Positions 35,710 to 48,129 of a stretch of 64,000 bases of DNA are shown one piece after another. The notes under the pieces are model-generated. The model did no database searches and was not told the DNA's origin. It saw only the letters and a list, made by a program, of their open reading frames with translations. The stretch's first letter is position 1; every line of letters begins with the position of its first letter. The stretch spans positions 34,323,362 to 34,387,361 of the forward strand of contig NC_060061.1 of assembly GCF_020283565.1 (NCBI RefSeq). Direction: 5' to 3'. The translations under genes were made by a program, and so were the position numbers. The stretch is from Trifolium pratense. Taxonomy: Eukaryota > Streptophyta > Magnoliopsida > Fabales > Fabaceae.

Positions 35710-38380
35710 ATGAACCTTGTTTCAATTAAAAATCTATGTATATTATTTATTTTTTAAGTGTACGAAGAAGGAAAACAAATGTGGTGACTTTTGTTGTTAA
35801 ATTGAGAGTGAAATATTATAAACATAAATATTATTATGTGTTAATGTTTACCTTTTTAAAGAAGTTGAAGAAATTTTGGGTAATTAAAAAAGAAATAAAA
35901 AATAAAAAATCATTATCCATCAATTACAACACATATATACAGCAGGTACGGATATCATATTTATTCAACGAAACATATACAAATATTATACCATCCGCTC
36001 TCGAGAATATCCATTTCTTTTATATATATATATATATAAAATCTTCACTATATATAAATCCCTCTTTCTCTCTCACTAGTATTTAAACACATGCATACCA
36101 ACAGAACAGAAACTGTGTTGTTTCACTACTGCAGCAAATCCAAGTCCCTACTCCGACACCACATTGGTACGTGTTTTCCGCTTACAAATTTGCAAAGGGG
36201 ATTGAAACCTTGGGGTCCATAGATCTTATTTGAGGTTAGCTCCAACATTTTCTGTTATTTTTTTATTATTATTATTTTCTCAATGTTTCTGTATTTTATA
36301 CTCTTACATAAATACTACGAATTTTTATGTTCTACTATTTGTGTTGTGTTGTCATACATTGTTGCTCAATTCATGTGCTTATCTTAAATCTGTCTCCTCA
36401 ATCACTGTATTTGTTTTTCTCGGATAAAAGCAAATTTGGAAAGGAAATCTCTATAATAGTGCATTTCACTATTTTTCTGGAGCAAGATCACATGATACAT
36501 TATGTTTATTTAATTTCCTTTCTCATTTTTTCCTAACAAATATTTGCATTATTGTAAAAGTAGAATGAGACTTATGCTAGTAGAAAAATCAAAAGTAATG
36601 AGTGTCATTTTTGCAAAACCAAATAATTCACATTCACATATAATAAGATGATTTTTGTGTTTTTAATTTTAAAATTTGACATTGACTTTGGTCAATTAGA
36701 TCTTGATAGGCTTTTTGATTCTGTCTAGTCAGAATAAAAAGCATTCAACATTATGTCTTGTGACAATTCTTACATATAGTACACTGAAGAATAGTACTAA
36801 TAATCTGCAACTTGGCGGCTGTGTTAGATTTGATTCTAGGTTAAGCATAACCTCTTTTTCATGTTGGAAATTATACTACTAGTTTTGTTCTAAGAGGGTA
36901 AGAGTTTGCCAATTTTGACAAATTGAATGAAGATCACTAGATCCACAAATTTAGTCATTAATTTAGATTTTAAAATATAACTATAAATGTCGCTCATCTG
37001 ATATCCGTTCAACGAGATTCGACTCTGCAACTAAATACTCAATAGTCTAGTGATCTATATGAGTAGAGTATAATTAAGTAGTAAACCAAAAAAAAAGAGA
37101 GGAGTAAAGTAAAAGATATGATTGATTTAGGATTATCCTTAATTAGTGAGAGTCTTTTAAAATACTGCCTCCGATTTTTTATTTTTTTTTGGTTACTACT
37201 ATCTCTGATTTTTTTTTTTTTGAAGGATACTATCTCTGATTTTTAATATAAAGAGAAACTTTATTTTTTACTTTTTAAATACACACATTAATATTCACCA
37301 AAAAAAAAAAATACACACATTGAATAATAGTGTATTTAACTTATATTATAGGTAAAATACATTAGTGATTCAGATATTCAGACTAATAAAAAAGTGCATA
37401 TATCACAAAAAAAAAAAATCAACAATGTGCATATACTTGAAGGAGCTGGTTGAACATGGTGAATGATTAATTAGCAAGCTAATACATTCTGTATGATTGC
37501 CAATTATTTTGTCTAGCTGACATACTATACTAGAGACATCTATGTCAAATTTCCAACAACATTTTCCATGATTAATTAATTGTTATATAGTATTGATGTT
37601 AATTATTGTTGGCACATGATATAATTTGTACAAATCACACAACTTGGCATGAAACCAAACACGAGTGTATGTAGTAGTAGTATTCATTATATATACAGCT
37701 AATGGTTATGTTATGTGGTTAGGGAATTAGAGGGATACACATTAAGCAGATAATGAAGCCAAATTTTTTTTTTGTACAATTGAAAGGTGCTTCTCACCGT
37801 ACACTCTAGTGCTAGTGGCTCCACACTAATTGTGAAACAATACACCAGCCACGGATATTTCTCTAAAACAAATCAATCTATTTAATTAATTAACTTTTTT
37901 CAATTGGATTATTTTGATCCCCTAAATAAAATAAAATAAAATTATGTGTGGACCCGTTTTAGATACAAGAATACAAAGATACACAATAATTTTCGCTCAA
38001 AAAACAAAGCAATTTTTTCTAACCAAAATCATGACAAATTATTGCATCATAAAAATATCATATAATTAGAAACTAAATATATTTTTTTTCATATCAAAAA
38101 TAAAATAGCAAGACCTATAATTATGAGATATTATGAATAGGAAAATAAAAAAATCAAGGGGTGTAAATAGGGAAAGAAAAGTGTGATCGATGGAACGTGT
38201 GTGACAGCGGTGGCAAGTTTTGGAAGGTTCGATCCATGCTAAAATGCTGATAATGATATATACTATGATCCATCTTATCACTTATTATTATTATACTTTT
38301 CTATTTAATTATATTATAATTTTTCCATTGATTTTTTTACTCTCATGTTCCATTTTTTATATTGAATATTATCAACATTT
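35710..38380. other. Intergenic; possible untested promoter near 36020
   Basis: A TA-rich stretch (36020-36060, including CTATATATAAATCC) is followed by a CT-rich stretch and C-richer sequence at 36090-36210, as in a plant transcription start, but no open frame with a domain follows. The frames at 35736-36086 and 36230-36427 look like chance. Nothing else was recognised. Confidence 0.35.
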
Positions 38381-38385
38381 CCACG

Positions 38386-38800
38386 CACGGGTCACGTGAG
38401 TTTCATCTGGTTATGACTTGGTGTTGAAAAATCCTCTATAAAGGACAAGCCCAATTTAAAGAAGTTTCTTTTTTATGCAACACCCTATGATCTAGCTATA
38501 GCCTTTCAAAGAAAGAACTCATAGCTAAGGGTCATAGTGAAAGAAAGAAAGTGTTACATACAGTACATTAGAAGCACCGAGGTAGGAAGGAGTATATACA
38601 TATAAAGAAATTAATTTATTTTCTTTGCCTAGATGCTAGTAGTAGTAGTAGTAGTTGAAGCATTTAAACAACAATGTGTGATTAAAACCAAAGCACTTGG
38701 CCCAAGAAATTAAAAAGTTGAACTGCAATGCAGTGTTGTAGTAGTAATGTTTTGCTGTATTAAGAAGACCTACTATGGTTCAATGTGGGCACCTATAACT
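38386..38800 (+). ncRNA. Candidate non-coding transcript with a small hairpin
   Basis: GGTCACGTGAG at about 38389 (ACGT core) and CTATAAAG at 38435-38442 (TATA box) precede a stretch with no long frame. At 38482-38540, CCTATGATCTAGCTATAG can pair imperfectly with CTCATAGCTAAGGGTCATAG across a loop that itself contains CTTTC-AAA-GAAAG. Downstream is a GTA run (38637-38655). The layout is compatible with an untranslated RNA gene, but the stem is short for a microRNA precursor and I match it to no known microRNA. Confidence 0.2.
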
Positions 38801-39121
38801 TTTAGACCCTTTCATGTTTCGTCTCATCGCTTTCTCCATCAAATAGTAAATCCCCATTTCTAATTCTATACCCTCCACTATTACTTCTTCTGCCCATGTA
38901 CCACCACCAATTATTCCTATCTTTGACATCACGGTAGATACGTTAGAATTACACTCACTAATGTGTGGAGGAGTCTGTCTTCAAATTATACTATAAATTT
39001 CTCACAACTAGACTAAATTTAGTGGTTTTATTGCGTTTTTCAAGCTCTCTAGATCGCAATTGTGAGATCAAACTGTGGTCCTCCCTACTAAGTTCAATCA
39101 ATCACTATTAAACCAGCTAAC
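38801..39121. other. Intergenic, nothing recognised
   Basis: C-richer pocket near 38870-38930 (CTCCACTATTACTTCTTCTGCCC) but no frame or repeat border identified. Confidence 0.3.
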
Positions 39122-39283
39122 TATGAGGATCTCTTTGATATGAAAGAAAGAAAGTGGGAGGAAAGAAAATTACACAAACCAATGAATGAATTTGAACTAA
39201 AGTTAGTCTAGGTAGGTTCATTCATTTGTTTGCGTAATCTTCTTTCCTCCAATTTCTTTCCTTCAAACGAAACGGACCCTTAG
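39122..39283. repeat. MITE-like inverted repeat, about 50-bp arms
   Basis: GGATCTCTTTGATATGAAAG, then GTGGGAGGAAAGAAAATTACAC at the left is repeated in complement at 39232-39283 (TAATCTTCTTTCCTCC, then TTCAAACGAAACGGACCC). A diverged relative of the left arm lies at about 53165-53250. No clear target duplication. Confidence 0.6.
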
Positions 39284-39689
39284 TTTACTGCATATGACTT
39301 GGATCTAATAATTTTAACATTTTTATCGACTGTTTTATAATTTATTTATTTTTTGACATAACATAATTTATTTATATTGTATGGTCTATATTATGCAACG
39401 CACAATATTAATTATTTAATATGTCTTAAAAACAAAGCTAGGAAGAATCATCAAACATGAATGGAAATTGGAATTAAATCTACCTGTATGCAATCTTTTA
39501 AAATTAGTAATATTGAGCCAAATTACAAAGATACCCATTTGATTCTGTCTGTATAATTTGGATTTCTTTATATAGAATTTGTTTCCATATTATTGTTCCC
39601 TAATAATAGGTGATTGATGAATGGCGCTGATTAGTGGTCACTAATTACAAAATTAATTACACTGAAACAATGTTTTCTTTTTGGTTGTT

Positions 39690-40508
39690 GTTATGACAGA
39701 TAAAAGAGAAGAAAACGATAGGTGAGGATTACAAAAGCAAGAAAAAAGCACCAACGTTGTGTAGTAGAGTAGTAGAGTAGTAGAGTACTATAGAGTGGTG
39801 GTTGTTGCAGAGACAGAGTAGTAGTAGCACTAGCAACAACAGCTTCTTGTCGCTCGTGCGGTGTTGTTCTTGTTCTTGTTCTTCTTTCTCTTGTTGCTAT
39901 TTTCAATCACAAATCTCGAGGCTAATTTGTAGAGGTGACAAGAGACAACACTTTTTCTTCTTCCGCCATTTTCTCTTGTGTCTTGAACCAGGGTACTGCC
40001 ACCTATATCTTCATCTTTTGATTCGGTTCATTGCACTTATTACTTAATTACTTAATTATATAGTTTGAGTTTTGGAATTAAGGGGTCCTTAATATCTGGA
40101 GTGTCGGTGTTAAAGTTGAATTTTTTTTATCTTTTGCTTAGTATTTACAAGATGGGTCACTTTGTTCTTTGAGGTTTTGATTTTTGAGTAGTTTATGTTA
40201 TCTGGTTTTGGGATTAGTTTTTTAATATTAATTAATATTTTTTTAATTTAAGTATTGGGATTCTGGTGATGAGGTTTTTTACAACATGCAAAAACCTCTT
40301 TTCATTGGTGGTTGTTTTTTGAGGCTGTTTCTTGGTTCCTCGTACTTGGTCTTTCTGTTTGTAGTTTTAACATAATCAGAGAGAGATTTTCGGTCCGTTG
40401 ATTTTGGGGGGGTTTCATATTTAAGGGAAAGTTTTGGGAAGAGAAGATAGATACATTTTCTTTTTTCCTTTTTCATGTTGTGTGAGGAACTGAGGATTAT
40501 TACAAGAT
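39690..40508 (+). promoter_or_regulatory. Leader region of the WD40 gene, probable 5' UTR intron
   Basis: GTAGTAGAGTAGTAGAGTAG repeats at 39761-39790 are followed by a stretch rich in CTTGTTCTTGTTCTT at 39866-39890 and CTTTTTCTTCTTCCGCC near 39950, typical of plant leaders. CTTGAACCAG|GGTACTG near 39990 could be a donor for a leader intron ending at CAAG before the ATG at 40509 or a nearby AG. The exact transcription start and intron are guesses. Confidence 0.4.
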
Positions 40509-43451
40509 ATGCTGATGATCTCTGATGAAGGAGATAATGATATGTTCTTTGACTCATTGGATCGTTTGTCGCCTCCTCGAGAATCTCTTTCGACTATAAA
40601 AGATTTTGGGTATGAGATTTGGTTGAATGAGCCTCTTAGTGTGAAGGAAAGAAAGGAACAATTTCTACAAGTGATGGGTCTTGTTGATGATTCTTCTAAG
40701 TCTTGTGAGGAGAGGATCATCGATTGCAGTCAAGAGGAATCGAGTGGTTGCATTTTGCCTTCAGGAAATGAAGCCACTTCTGATGCACAAGTCTTGTTTG
40801 ATCCTAAAGACGAGGACGATGATGATAAATCAGATGCGACTGTTGATGGAACGGAACATGAGGTAAGAAATAGAGAATCTGAGATTCCAGAAGAATTTCA
40901 TGGGACTGATATTGGTAAAAATAAAAAGAAAAAATGGTGGAAGCAATTTGTTAACAGTGGGAGAATAGCTGGAGAGATAGTTAGATCAAAATTTAGTAAT
41001 GCAGGTACGAATAAAACTCATCGAATCAATGTAAGGCAAAATAAGAAAAGCTGGAATGAGTTCAGTGCTGTGTATATTGGACAAGAGATTAGAGCACACA
41101 AAGGTTTAATTTGGACTATGAAATTTAGTCCTAATGGTCAGTATCTAGCTACCGGAGGTGAAGATGGTGTTGTTCGTATATGGCGTGTGTCGTCGCTGAA
41201 GGCTTCAAGTATTTGGTTTGCTAAAGAAGACAGTGCTGTTAGCAAATTGAGACATGACTTGTCTTTTTCTCCGAAGAAATGCTCGGGTGAATCTCCCGCT
41301 GTTCTTCCAAGTAAGATTCTCAAAATTGAAGAATCTCCTCTTCAAGAACTATATGGTCATTCCAGTGATGTGATGGATTTGGCTTGGTCTGATTCAGATG
41401 TGAGTTTAACTTGCTGAAGCTGAATATTTTTATCCCTCAATTATGCTATAAGCTATATTTTGTTCTTATTGATAGTACTTCTTTTGAAATGAAAACTGAA
41501 TTAAATTATATGTTGCAGATGCTCCTTTCCTCGTCAATGGATAAAACAGTCCGCATGTGGAAAGTCGGTTGCAATCGATGTTTGAAAGTTTTCCATCACA
41601 AAGATTATGGTAAGTATGAAGTATTAATGTATTTGCACCATTTACTCGGTTCATTTTCACAATTTTCTATGATGCCAAGTATTAGGCTATTAGCTTAAAT
41701 AATAATTGTATCTCTATTTTAATTGGAAACAGTTACATGCATTCATTTCAACCCGGTTGATGAAAATTACTTCATCAGTGGCTCCATAGATGGTAAAGTC
41801 CGAGTATGGGGCGTACATGAAGAACGAGTTGTTGACTGGGCAGACATACGAGATGTCATAAGTGCTATAAGTTACCAGCCAGATGGGAAGGTATGTTATG
41901 AATACATGACACAATCTTTCAAAATTGTCCCTTTTAATTGTTACATTTCTGTTAACTTTCCTCGGTTAGATTTTAAACCGATTGTTTTTTATTTATGCAG
42001 GGGTTTGTAGTTGGTTCCCTTTCCGGTACTTGCCGATTTTATGTTGCTTCAGGTATTTACTTGTCTGTTACTCAATACAAAAGAGAAAGTGTCATGAATT
42101 TAAAGTAGTTTCTAATTTGGATTTTATGGTTATAGGTAAACAATTCGAGCTTGAGACGAAGATTCGTGTCAATGAAAAGAAGAAGAGATCAGCTGGCAAC
42201 AAGATTACTGGCATTCAGGTTTTTTTCTTGAAATTCTTCACCGTCAAGTGTTTTGAATTTTACTTCCTTTATTAACATTCTAACACCCAAATTTGTTGCA
42301 GTTTTCCGAGAAAAACCATCAGAGAGTTATGATCACATCACGAGATTCCAAAGTTAGAATACTGGAAGGCGGTGAACTTGTTCAGACATATAAAGGTAGA
42401 TTACTGAGTTTTGATACATCAATTGTTTAATTTGCATTGCAAATATATCCTCTTATTTATGAACTTGGTTTTTGTTGCTTCCGTCCTTGGCATTGGAATA
42501 TAATTCCTAAATGTTCTTTCTTTTCTCCTAAGCTTTAATCTGCGCAGTTTTTAATGCATAAATTGTAGAAAATCTCGGTTCTTTCCATTTCTCTCCATGA
42601 ATAGGTTACCAGTATAGATTCTTAAGTAAGTTCATGAGCTGAACCGTAATATAATGTAGCAATAAGGGTTTAGAGATCTCGTGATTTTGAATCCTTCAGA
42701 TTAATATGATCATGCATTCTATTCTTTTAATATTCTCATATACTATGCATGCTTTAATTGCAAGCTTTTGAAGTTTATTTTGAGTTGTGCGTGTATTGTA
42801 TGTGTGTATTCCTTATCTGATATTTAATATCTAACTTTTAACTCTATTGTCTATATTATTGATACTTGCTTTAAATGGAATTTTCAAAATCGGCTGATTA
42901 AACTACTATAATTTGCAGGCCTTCCAATGTCAGGAGGTCAGATGTCAGGTTCATTTACATCAAATGGAAAACACATAATTTCTGTCGGAGAGGACTCTCG
43001 TGTGTATATTTGGAACTTCAATGACTCGGGAAACTATTTTTCCAAACAGAGAAAAACCGAGAGTTCTTGCGAGTACTTTCGCTCCAAGGGGGTTACCGTC
43101 GCAATACCTTGGTCAGGAATGACTGCAGAAACAGGCTGCACTCTCAGCGATTTTTCCGACTATTCTTCCATAAAGAAACGCCAATACGTTAGAGAGTCGG
43201 AACGTTTTTCTTTTGGTAGTTGGTTCTCCCTTGATGGTTCGTGCCGAGGTTCTATGACATGGCCCGAAGAGAAACTTGCAAGTTGGGATTCACCTCTTTC
43301 AGAAGATGAATTTTATGATGAGGAGCTATGTCTTAAAAATCTATGGGATGACAATGGTGTACCAGAAACATGGGGATTATCCGTTGTTGCAGCCGGCCTT
43401 GACGGAACCATCAAAACATTTCACAACTTTGGATTTCCTGTTAGGCTATAA
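40509..43451 (+). CDS. WD40-repeat protein, plant WDR44-like
   Basis: Seven exons with GT-AG introns join to a 633-aa protein: 40509-41399, 41519-41609, 41733-41890, 42001-42052, 42136-42218, 42302-42395 and 42919-43451. The acidic N-terminus (about 1-190) has [17 protein letters not shown] and a basic patch [13 protein letters not shown] repeats then follow: [19 protein letters not shown], then [12 protein letters not shown] (about 195-228); [12 protein letters not shown], then [13 protein letters not shown] (about 281-318); [18 protein letters not shown], then [68 protein letters not shown], then YIWNFND; and a final [13 protein letters not shown]. These would form one seven-bladed propeller for protein binding. 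Animal WDR44 binds Rab11, but the plant proteins' role is not established here. No frame damage was seen. Confidence 0.93.
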
Positions 43452-44640
43452 AACTGTCACTCATGGCAACTCGATGCATGTTTGGTAACAGGTACATCGA
43501 GATTCACTCCTGACGTGAAGTATCCTCGCGATATTGTCAGTTTCCAAACACACACTCCTTCAAATTCAAAGCTCTTTGAATTTTTCCTTTTCATATAAGG
43601 AGTTTTCAAATTCAAGGCCTTGAGTTCCTAATTTAATCCTCGCGATATTGAAGCATGGTGCTTAGCTAGAACCTAGAAGTAGGATTTTGGTCATAGGTAA
43701 ATTCATGTTAGATGCCAAATTTTCTGACATGTTTTGAGGATTTGTGGCCTGCTTGTAGAGTCAGGTCACAAAATCTTGCCACTTTTTTTTTGTTTTAACA
43801 TTTTTTGTGTGAATATCAGTTAACTTATACAATAGATACAAATTTATAAAAAAAAAATTTATTGAAGTTTTGTTCTTTGATATGAGCTTGTGTGGATTGT
43901 AGTTTAAGAGTACTTTGTTAGCTTTGCTTGTAGTAACAGATTATTAGCATTTTTTTGGTGTATTAAATTAAATGAAAAATAGTAAAATGTTATGAATGTG
44001 GATGGTTAGAATTCAAGTTGGTGATGTCGATGATGATGATGATGGCTTTGAGTGTTTGATTAAATCAAGGACAAAGTGGCTTTCTTGAACAAAAATAGAT
44101 AAGTTAGTTTATGTATTGTTTAAAAATGATTAAATAAGAAAAGGAGGAAAAACTAGTGAACACAAATGCAAGTATATATCCCAAAAATTATTTCCTTTAT
44201 GCAGTCTTTGTTCTATCTAATCCTTTGAAATATTATTAGATTCCAACCTTCTTTTTTATGATGTTAACACATAATACACATTCCTATCTCTACATAATAT
44301 ATCAGCCTTATTTTCTTTCCACTCACAAGTTTCCATCAAGATAGAATTTTGAATACAATGAGTAGTTTATTAAGGGTGTTTTTGGAATGAGTGAAATAGG
44401 GGGAAAGAAGGTGTGGGTAAAAAAACAACTTCTCTTGTTTGGTTAAGAGTTTAGACAAAAATTAGAGGAGAGTCATAAACAAGCATGCATGGCCCTCACA
44501 AATTCCTATCTCATGAGTGTATTTTTTTTTTGGTAATAAACGTGTTCATTGTCTTTTTTAATCATAATATTCATAGTTTTAACCGCCATAATGATAATTA
44601 ATCTCAATTGAAAAGTATTCTCTTTTTTTAATTGAATTTT
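43452..44640. other. 3' flank of the WD40 gene and intergenic DNA
   Basis: The first few hundred bases are probably 3' UTR. CTCGCGATATTG occurs twice (about 43525 and 43638) with nearby repeated AAATTCAAAGCTC / AAATTCAAGGCC pieces. A GATGATGATGATGATGG run lies near 44030. No other gene was recognised. Confidence 0.4.
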
Positions 44641-45774
44641 GGGTAAATGATCATTTACCCCCTGCAAAATATAGATTCCCTCATTTTGCCTCATGGATGT
44701 ACAGCAGGACATGTGACTGTGCAAATCTGCTGACGTGGCTTGTACACGTGGAAAAAATTATTTATATTTATTTTTAAATTTCACGTCAGATAATATTTTC
44801 TTTAAAAAAAATAAAAATTAATTTTTTTTCCTACAAAATAAAAAAACGAATGTTCTTATTTTTTTTTTCCCCAATTTTTTTTTTAAAAAAATTCCTATGC
44901 GAATTTGAAAAATTTCCAAATAAAATTTCTTATTTTGCTCTCAAAATAAAGATTTACTCCGAAATAAAGTTTATTTCCAAAATAAAAATTTGAAAGATTT
45001 ATTTTCAAATTTTTTTGAATTAAAAAAAACATATTCTTTATTTTTTAAAAACAAAACTTTATTTTTTTTAACAAGCACTATATTATTTTTGTTAATCTCT
45101 TTGAATTAAAAAAAATAGAAAAATAAGTTTTATTCATGTTTTTCTCTTCTACCAAAACCATTTTTCCTAGAACTAGAAAAATAGAAAGAAGCATAAGACA
45201 ACAATGAAGTAGAAGACGACGACGAATACAATCACGACGGTGTAAGCAAACGATTCCGGCGAAGATTATGTTTTTTTTAATCCAAAAAAAATTGAAAATA
45301 AATCTTTAAAATCTTTATTTGGGAGCAAAATAAGAAAATTTGTTTTTTTAATTTTAGGAAAAAAATAATAATTTTGTACGAAAAAAAATTTATTTGTAGG
45401 AAAGTTTTTAAAATTTTGTAGGAAAAAAATTTGATTTGTAGGATTTTTTATTTATTTTTGAAAAAAAATAACTAAGAAAATTCGTTTTTTTTATTTTGTA
45501 GGATTTTTTTATTTTGGAAAAAAAAAATAATTTTGTAGGAAAAAAAATTAATTATTTTTTTGAAAAAAATATTATCTAACATGGAATTAAAAAAATATAT
45601 AAATAATTTTTTTCCATGTGTACAAGCCACATCAGCAAATTTGCATAGTCACTTGTCCTGCTGTACACCCAGGGGGCAAATTAGGAATCTATTTTTTTAC
45701 AGGAGGGCAAACAGAAAAAAAATCTGCATAGGGAGGTTAACGAAAATTTCCTTATTTTGCGGGGTAAATGATCT
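44641..45774. mobile_element. Mutator-like long-TIR element, 9-bp TSD
   Basis: The ends carry ATGATCATTTACCCC and its complement, and arms further in match closely (GTACAGCAGGACATGTGACT against its complement near 45650-45670, and GTGGCTTGTACACGTGG against its complement near 45613-45630). TTGAATTTT flanks both sides (44632-44640 and 45775-45783), a perfect 9-bp duplication. The interior is very A/T-rich, apart from a short C/G-richer piece near 45210-45260. No protein is coded. Confidence 0.83.
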
Positions 45775-45783
45775 TTGAATTTT

Positions 45784-46414
45784 TGTATATGCATGCATGA
45801 GTTAAAAAATCCAACTCCTCCTTATTTGTTTAAGGGACTCAAAACTTTTACCTATTGCACCAAATTCATATTATTAATTGTGTTATTGTCTTTGTATATT
45901 ACTTGTGTTCTTCTATAGCTTTCAAATTTTACTAAAAGATTTGTCAAAAAGAAAATTGACTAAAGATGACAATGATTATACACAACAATACTATATTCAT
46001 CTTGTTAAATAAAAATGATCTTCATGTCGGTCTGATGTTCATTTTGATATTTACTAGACGGCTATTTTAAAACTATAACTTTCCAAAAATTCATGAAGTT
46101 GTTCTCTACAATAATACCTTCTATGTATTTTTATAGTACTCTACGTAAAAAATGACAGGGAAATTCTATTCCTATGGTGATGTAGCCATGTTTAATTTTT
46201 AATTTTTTTACCTAATCATGACGTTTAACTCGTTCATCGAGTAAAATCAATGAAAAACGACACTGACAAATCGGAATGCTACGAAATTTTGTAGACTCGA
46301 TATATATATATTTTTGTAGTACTCTATGCAAAAAATAACACGGAAATTCTATTCCTACGCCGTATATATAACTTTCCAAAAAATTTAAACTATACACGTA
46401 AATGACTTTCAATT
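45784..46414. other. Intergenic, nothing recognised
   Basis: AT-rich. GGAAATTCTATTCCTA occurs near 46159 and 46340 with TATAACTTTCCAAAAA nearby in each case, a decayed duplication of about 180 bp spacing. No gene. Confidence 0.4.
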
Positions 46415-46640
46415 GTTTTTTTTTTGTTACAAGGCTAATCAAAAAGGAAAAAAGAAAAGAAACAACAAGAACAAAAAAACAATAAATTAATCTCTCAGGA
46501 AGAAGGTTCCAGACGAGTCGCTCCTGAGAAGGTCAAGAATGCCGTCCGTCGATGAGGCATGAATTAAGAAATCTGCATCCGAAGAGGCTCCGAGCTTGAC
46601 TAGGAAATCAACACATTGGCTCCGAGCTTTAACTTTTTGT
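46415..46640 (-). pseudogene. LINE 3' end: RNase H tail plus poly-A
   Basis: On the minus strand, 46619-46487 is an open stretch: QCVDFLVKLGASSDADFL, then HASSTDGILDLLRSDSSGTF, then FLRD and a stop. It matches the C-terminus of plant LINE RNase H domains (typical NQCAD.LAKLG...LL..D..G). About 60 bases later on that strand a run of A (T on the + strand, 46418-46428) forms the tail. Only the last part of the element is present, a severe 5' truncation. It belongs to a different LINE subfamily from those at 19441 and 51960. Confidence 0.75.
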
Positions 46641-47613
46641 TCCTTTTAAACCTAGAGTATAGAGGGTTGTAGTTTATACTTTGCACTTTAAGGAAGAGTT
46701 TATTCTGGAGTAGTTTATTCTGTTATTTTTACAACTCTTCGTTAGAGTTTTTAAGGAAGAAAGTCCATGTAGTGACTCTGGTATGAGTGACTATATTTAT
46801 TACTATTTTTCAATATTATGATGATGTTTCGAGATGCATTATTGAAATTGATTATTAATGAATTTGTTTAGTTTTACTTTTGTCAACAATAAATAAATTA
46901 GAAGACTCTAATCAAAACGTAATTTGTATAATTAAAATATATATTATATTATAAAATTAATTATATAAAATAAAAATACAAACATCTATCCGAAGCACAA
47001 AATGTACCAAAATTGTCTATCATTCTTCAATTGATGGAATAATTTTTATATATAATATATCTTGTGTAAGCTTACAATTTCAATTAAGCTTACATAAGAA
47101 AACATCAAGTTGTCTGTCATTCTTCAATTGATAGAACATTTTTTTTTTACGCAATTGATGGAACAGTTTGAAAACTAAAATATCAAATAATTAATTAAAA
47201 AAAATTCAAAGCCACAAATCGAATCACAAGCACGGAAATATCAAATTCAAAGTGTTTTTTTTTGTCACATTTTTAACTTGTTGTTCTTTTTTTTTTGACA
47301 AAGTAAAATACAATAGTTTTACGATTAAATATCAAATAACATAGGAAAGTTTGTAGAGTGCGGACTGCCAAATATATAATTAGATTAAAAAAATGTCCCA
47401 GAAAAAGAAAATGTTACACCATCTGTGGTTCTGGGCACATGTTAATGCAGTTTTGTCTTTTTTTTTTATCCTCCAAAGTTTCATCAAACTTGAAGATTAG
47501 ATCCTGTTGAAAAATAAAATAGGCTGTCCAATGGACCAGATACCGGTTGTAAAAACAAAACACAAAAAGTAATGATAAAAAAAATTAACTTCGATTCCAA
47601 TATACAAATAGTA
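46641..47613. other. Intergenic, nothing recognised
   Basis: AT-rich, with two copies of CTGTCATTCTTCAATTGATG-like sequence near 47018 and 47114 and no gene. Confidence 0.4.
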
Positions 47614-47907
47614 AGAAACCTCAAACCTGAAAAGATCAAATAATCAAAGGAAAGAAATAATCAAGAAACCTGTAAAATGCGAAAAAAATAATAAATTAAA
47701 GAAAAGAGTTAGAGTGAAACAACAGAAAGAAAAAAAAACTATTCAAACAATAAACTAAAAAGAAACCTCAAAACCCGAAAAGATCAAATAATCAAATGAA
47801 AGAAATAATCATAGAAAAAACCTGTAAAATTGGGAAAAAATAACTAATTAAATGAATGAGTAAGAGTGAAACAAAAGAAAAAAATAACTATTCAAACAAT
47901 AAACTGA
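47614..47907 (+). repeat. Tandem duplication, about 148-bp period
   Basis: GAAACCTCAAACCTGAAAAG through AACTATTCAAACAATAAACT at 47614-47757 is repeated at 47762-47907 with small changes. It is AT-rich and non-coding. Confidence 0.85.
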
Positions 47908-48129
47908 TGTTCAAACAAATAAAAAAATAATACTATCATTCAACAATAAAAAATTTATGGACAACTATATAAATATGCTACATGTTTTTCGAATGAAAAT
48001 GTGATGTATATATAATACTATGATGCTACTAACAATTAAAGGCAGTATCCCTAAAGTTTTGCAAATAGTTAACAATTAAAGGCAGTATTATAAAGTTTTG
48101 CATAAACTTTTACGGGATGTCAATAATTA

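Noticed and set aside
36230..36536. Two overlapping plus-strand frames after a TATA-like stretch
   Set aside because: Low-complexity T-rich translations without domain or start context.
38482..38540. Known microRNA precursor
   Set aside because: The stem is short and bulged, and I cannot match either arm to a conserved plant microRNA; kept only as a weak candidate transcript.
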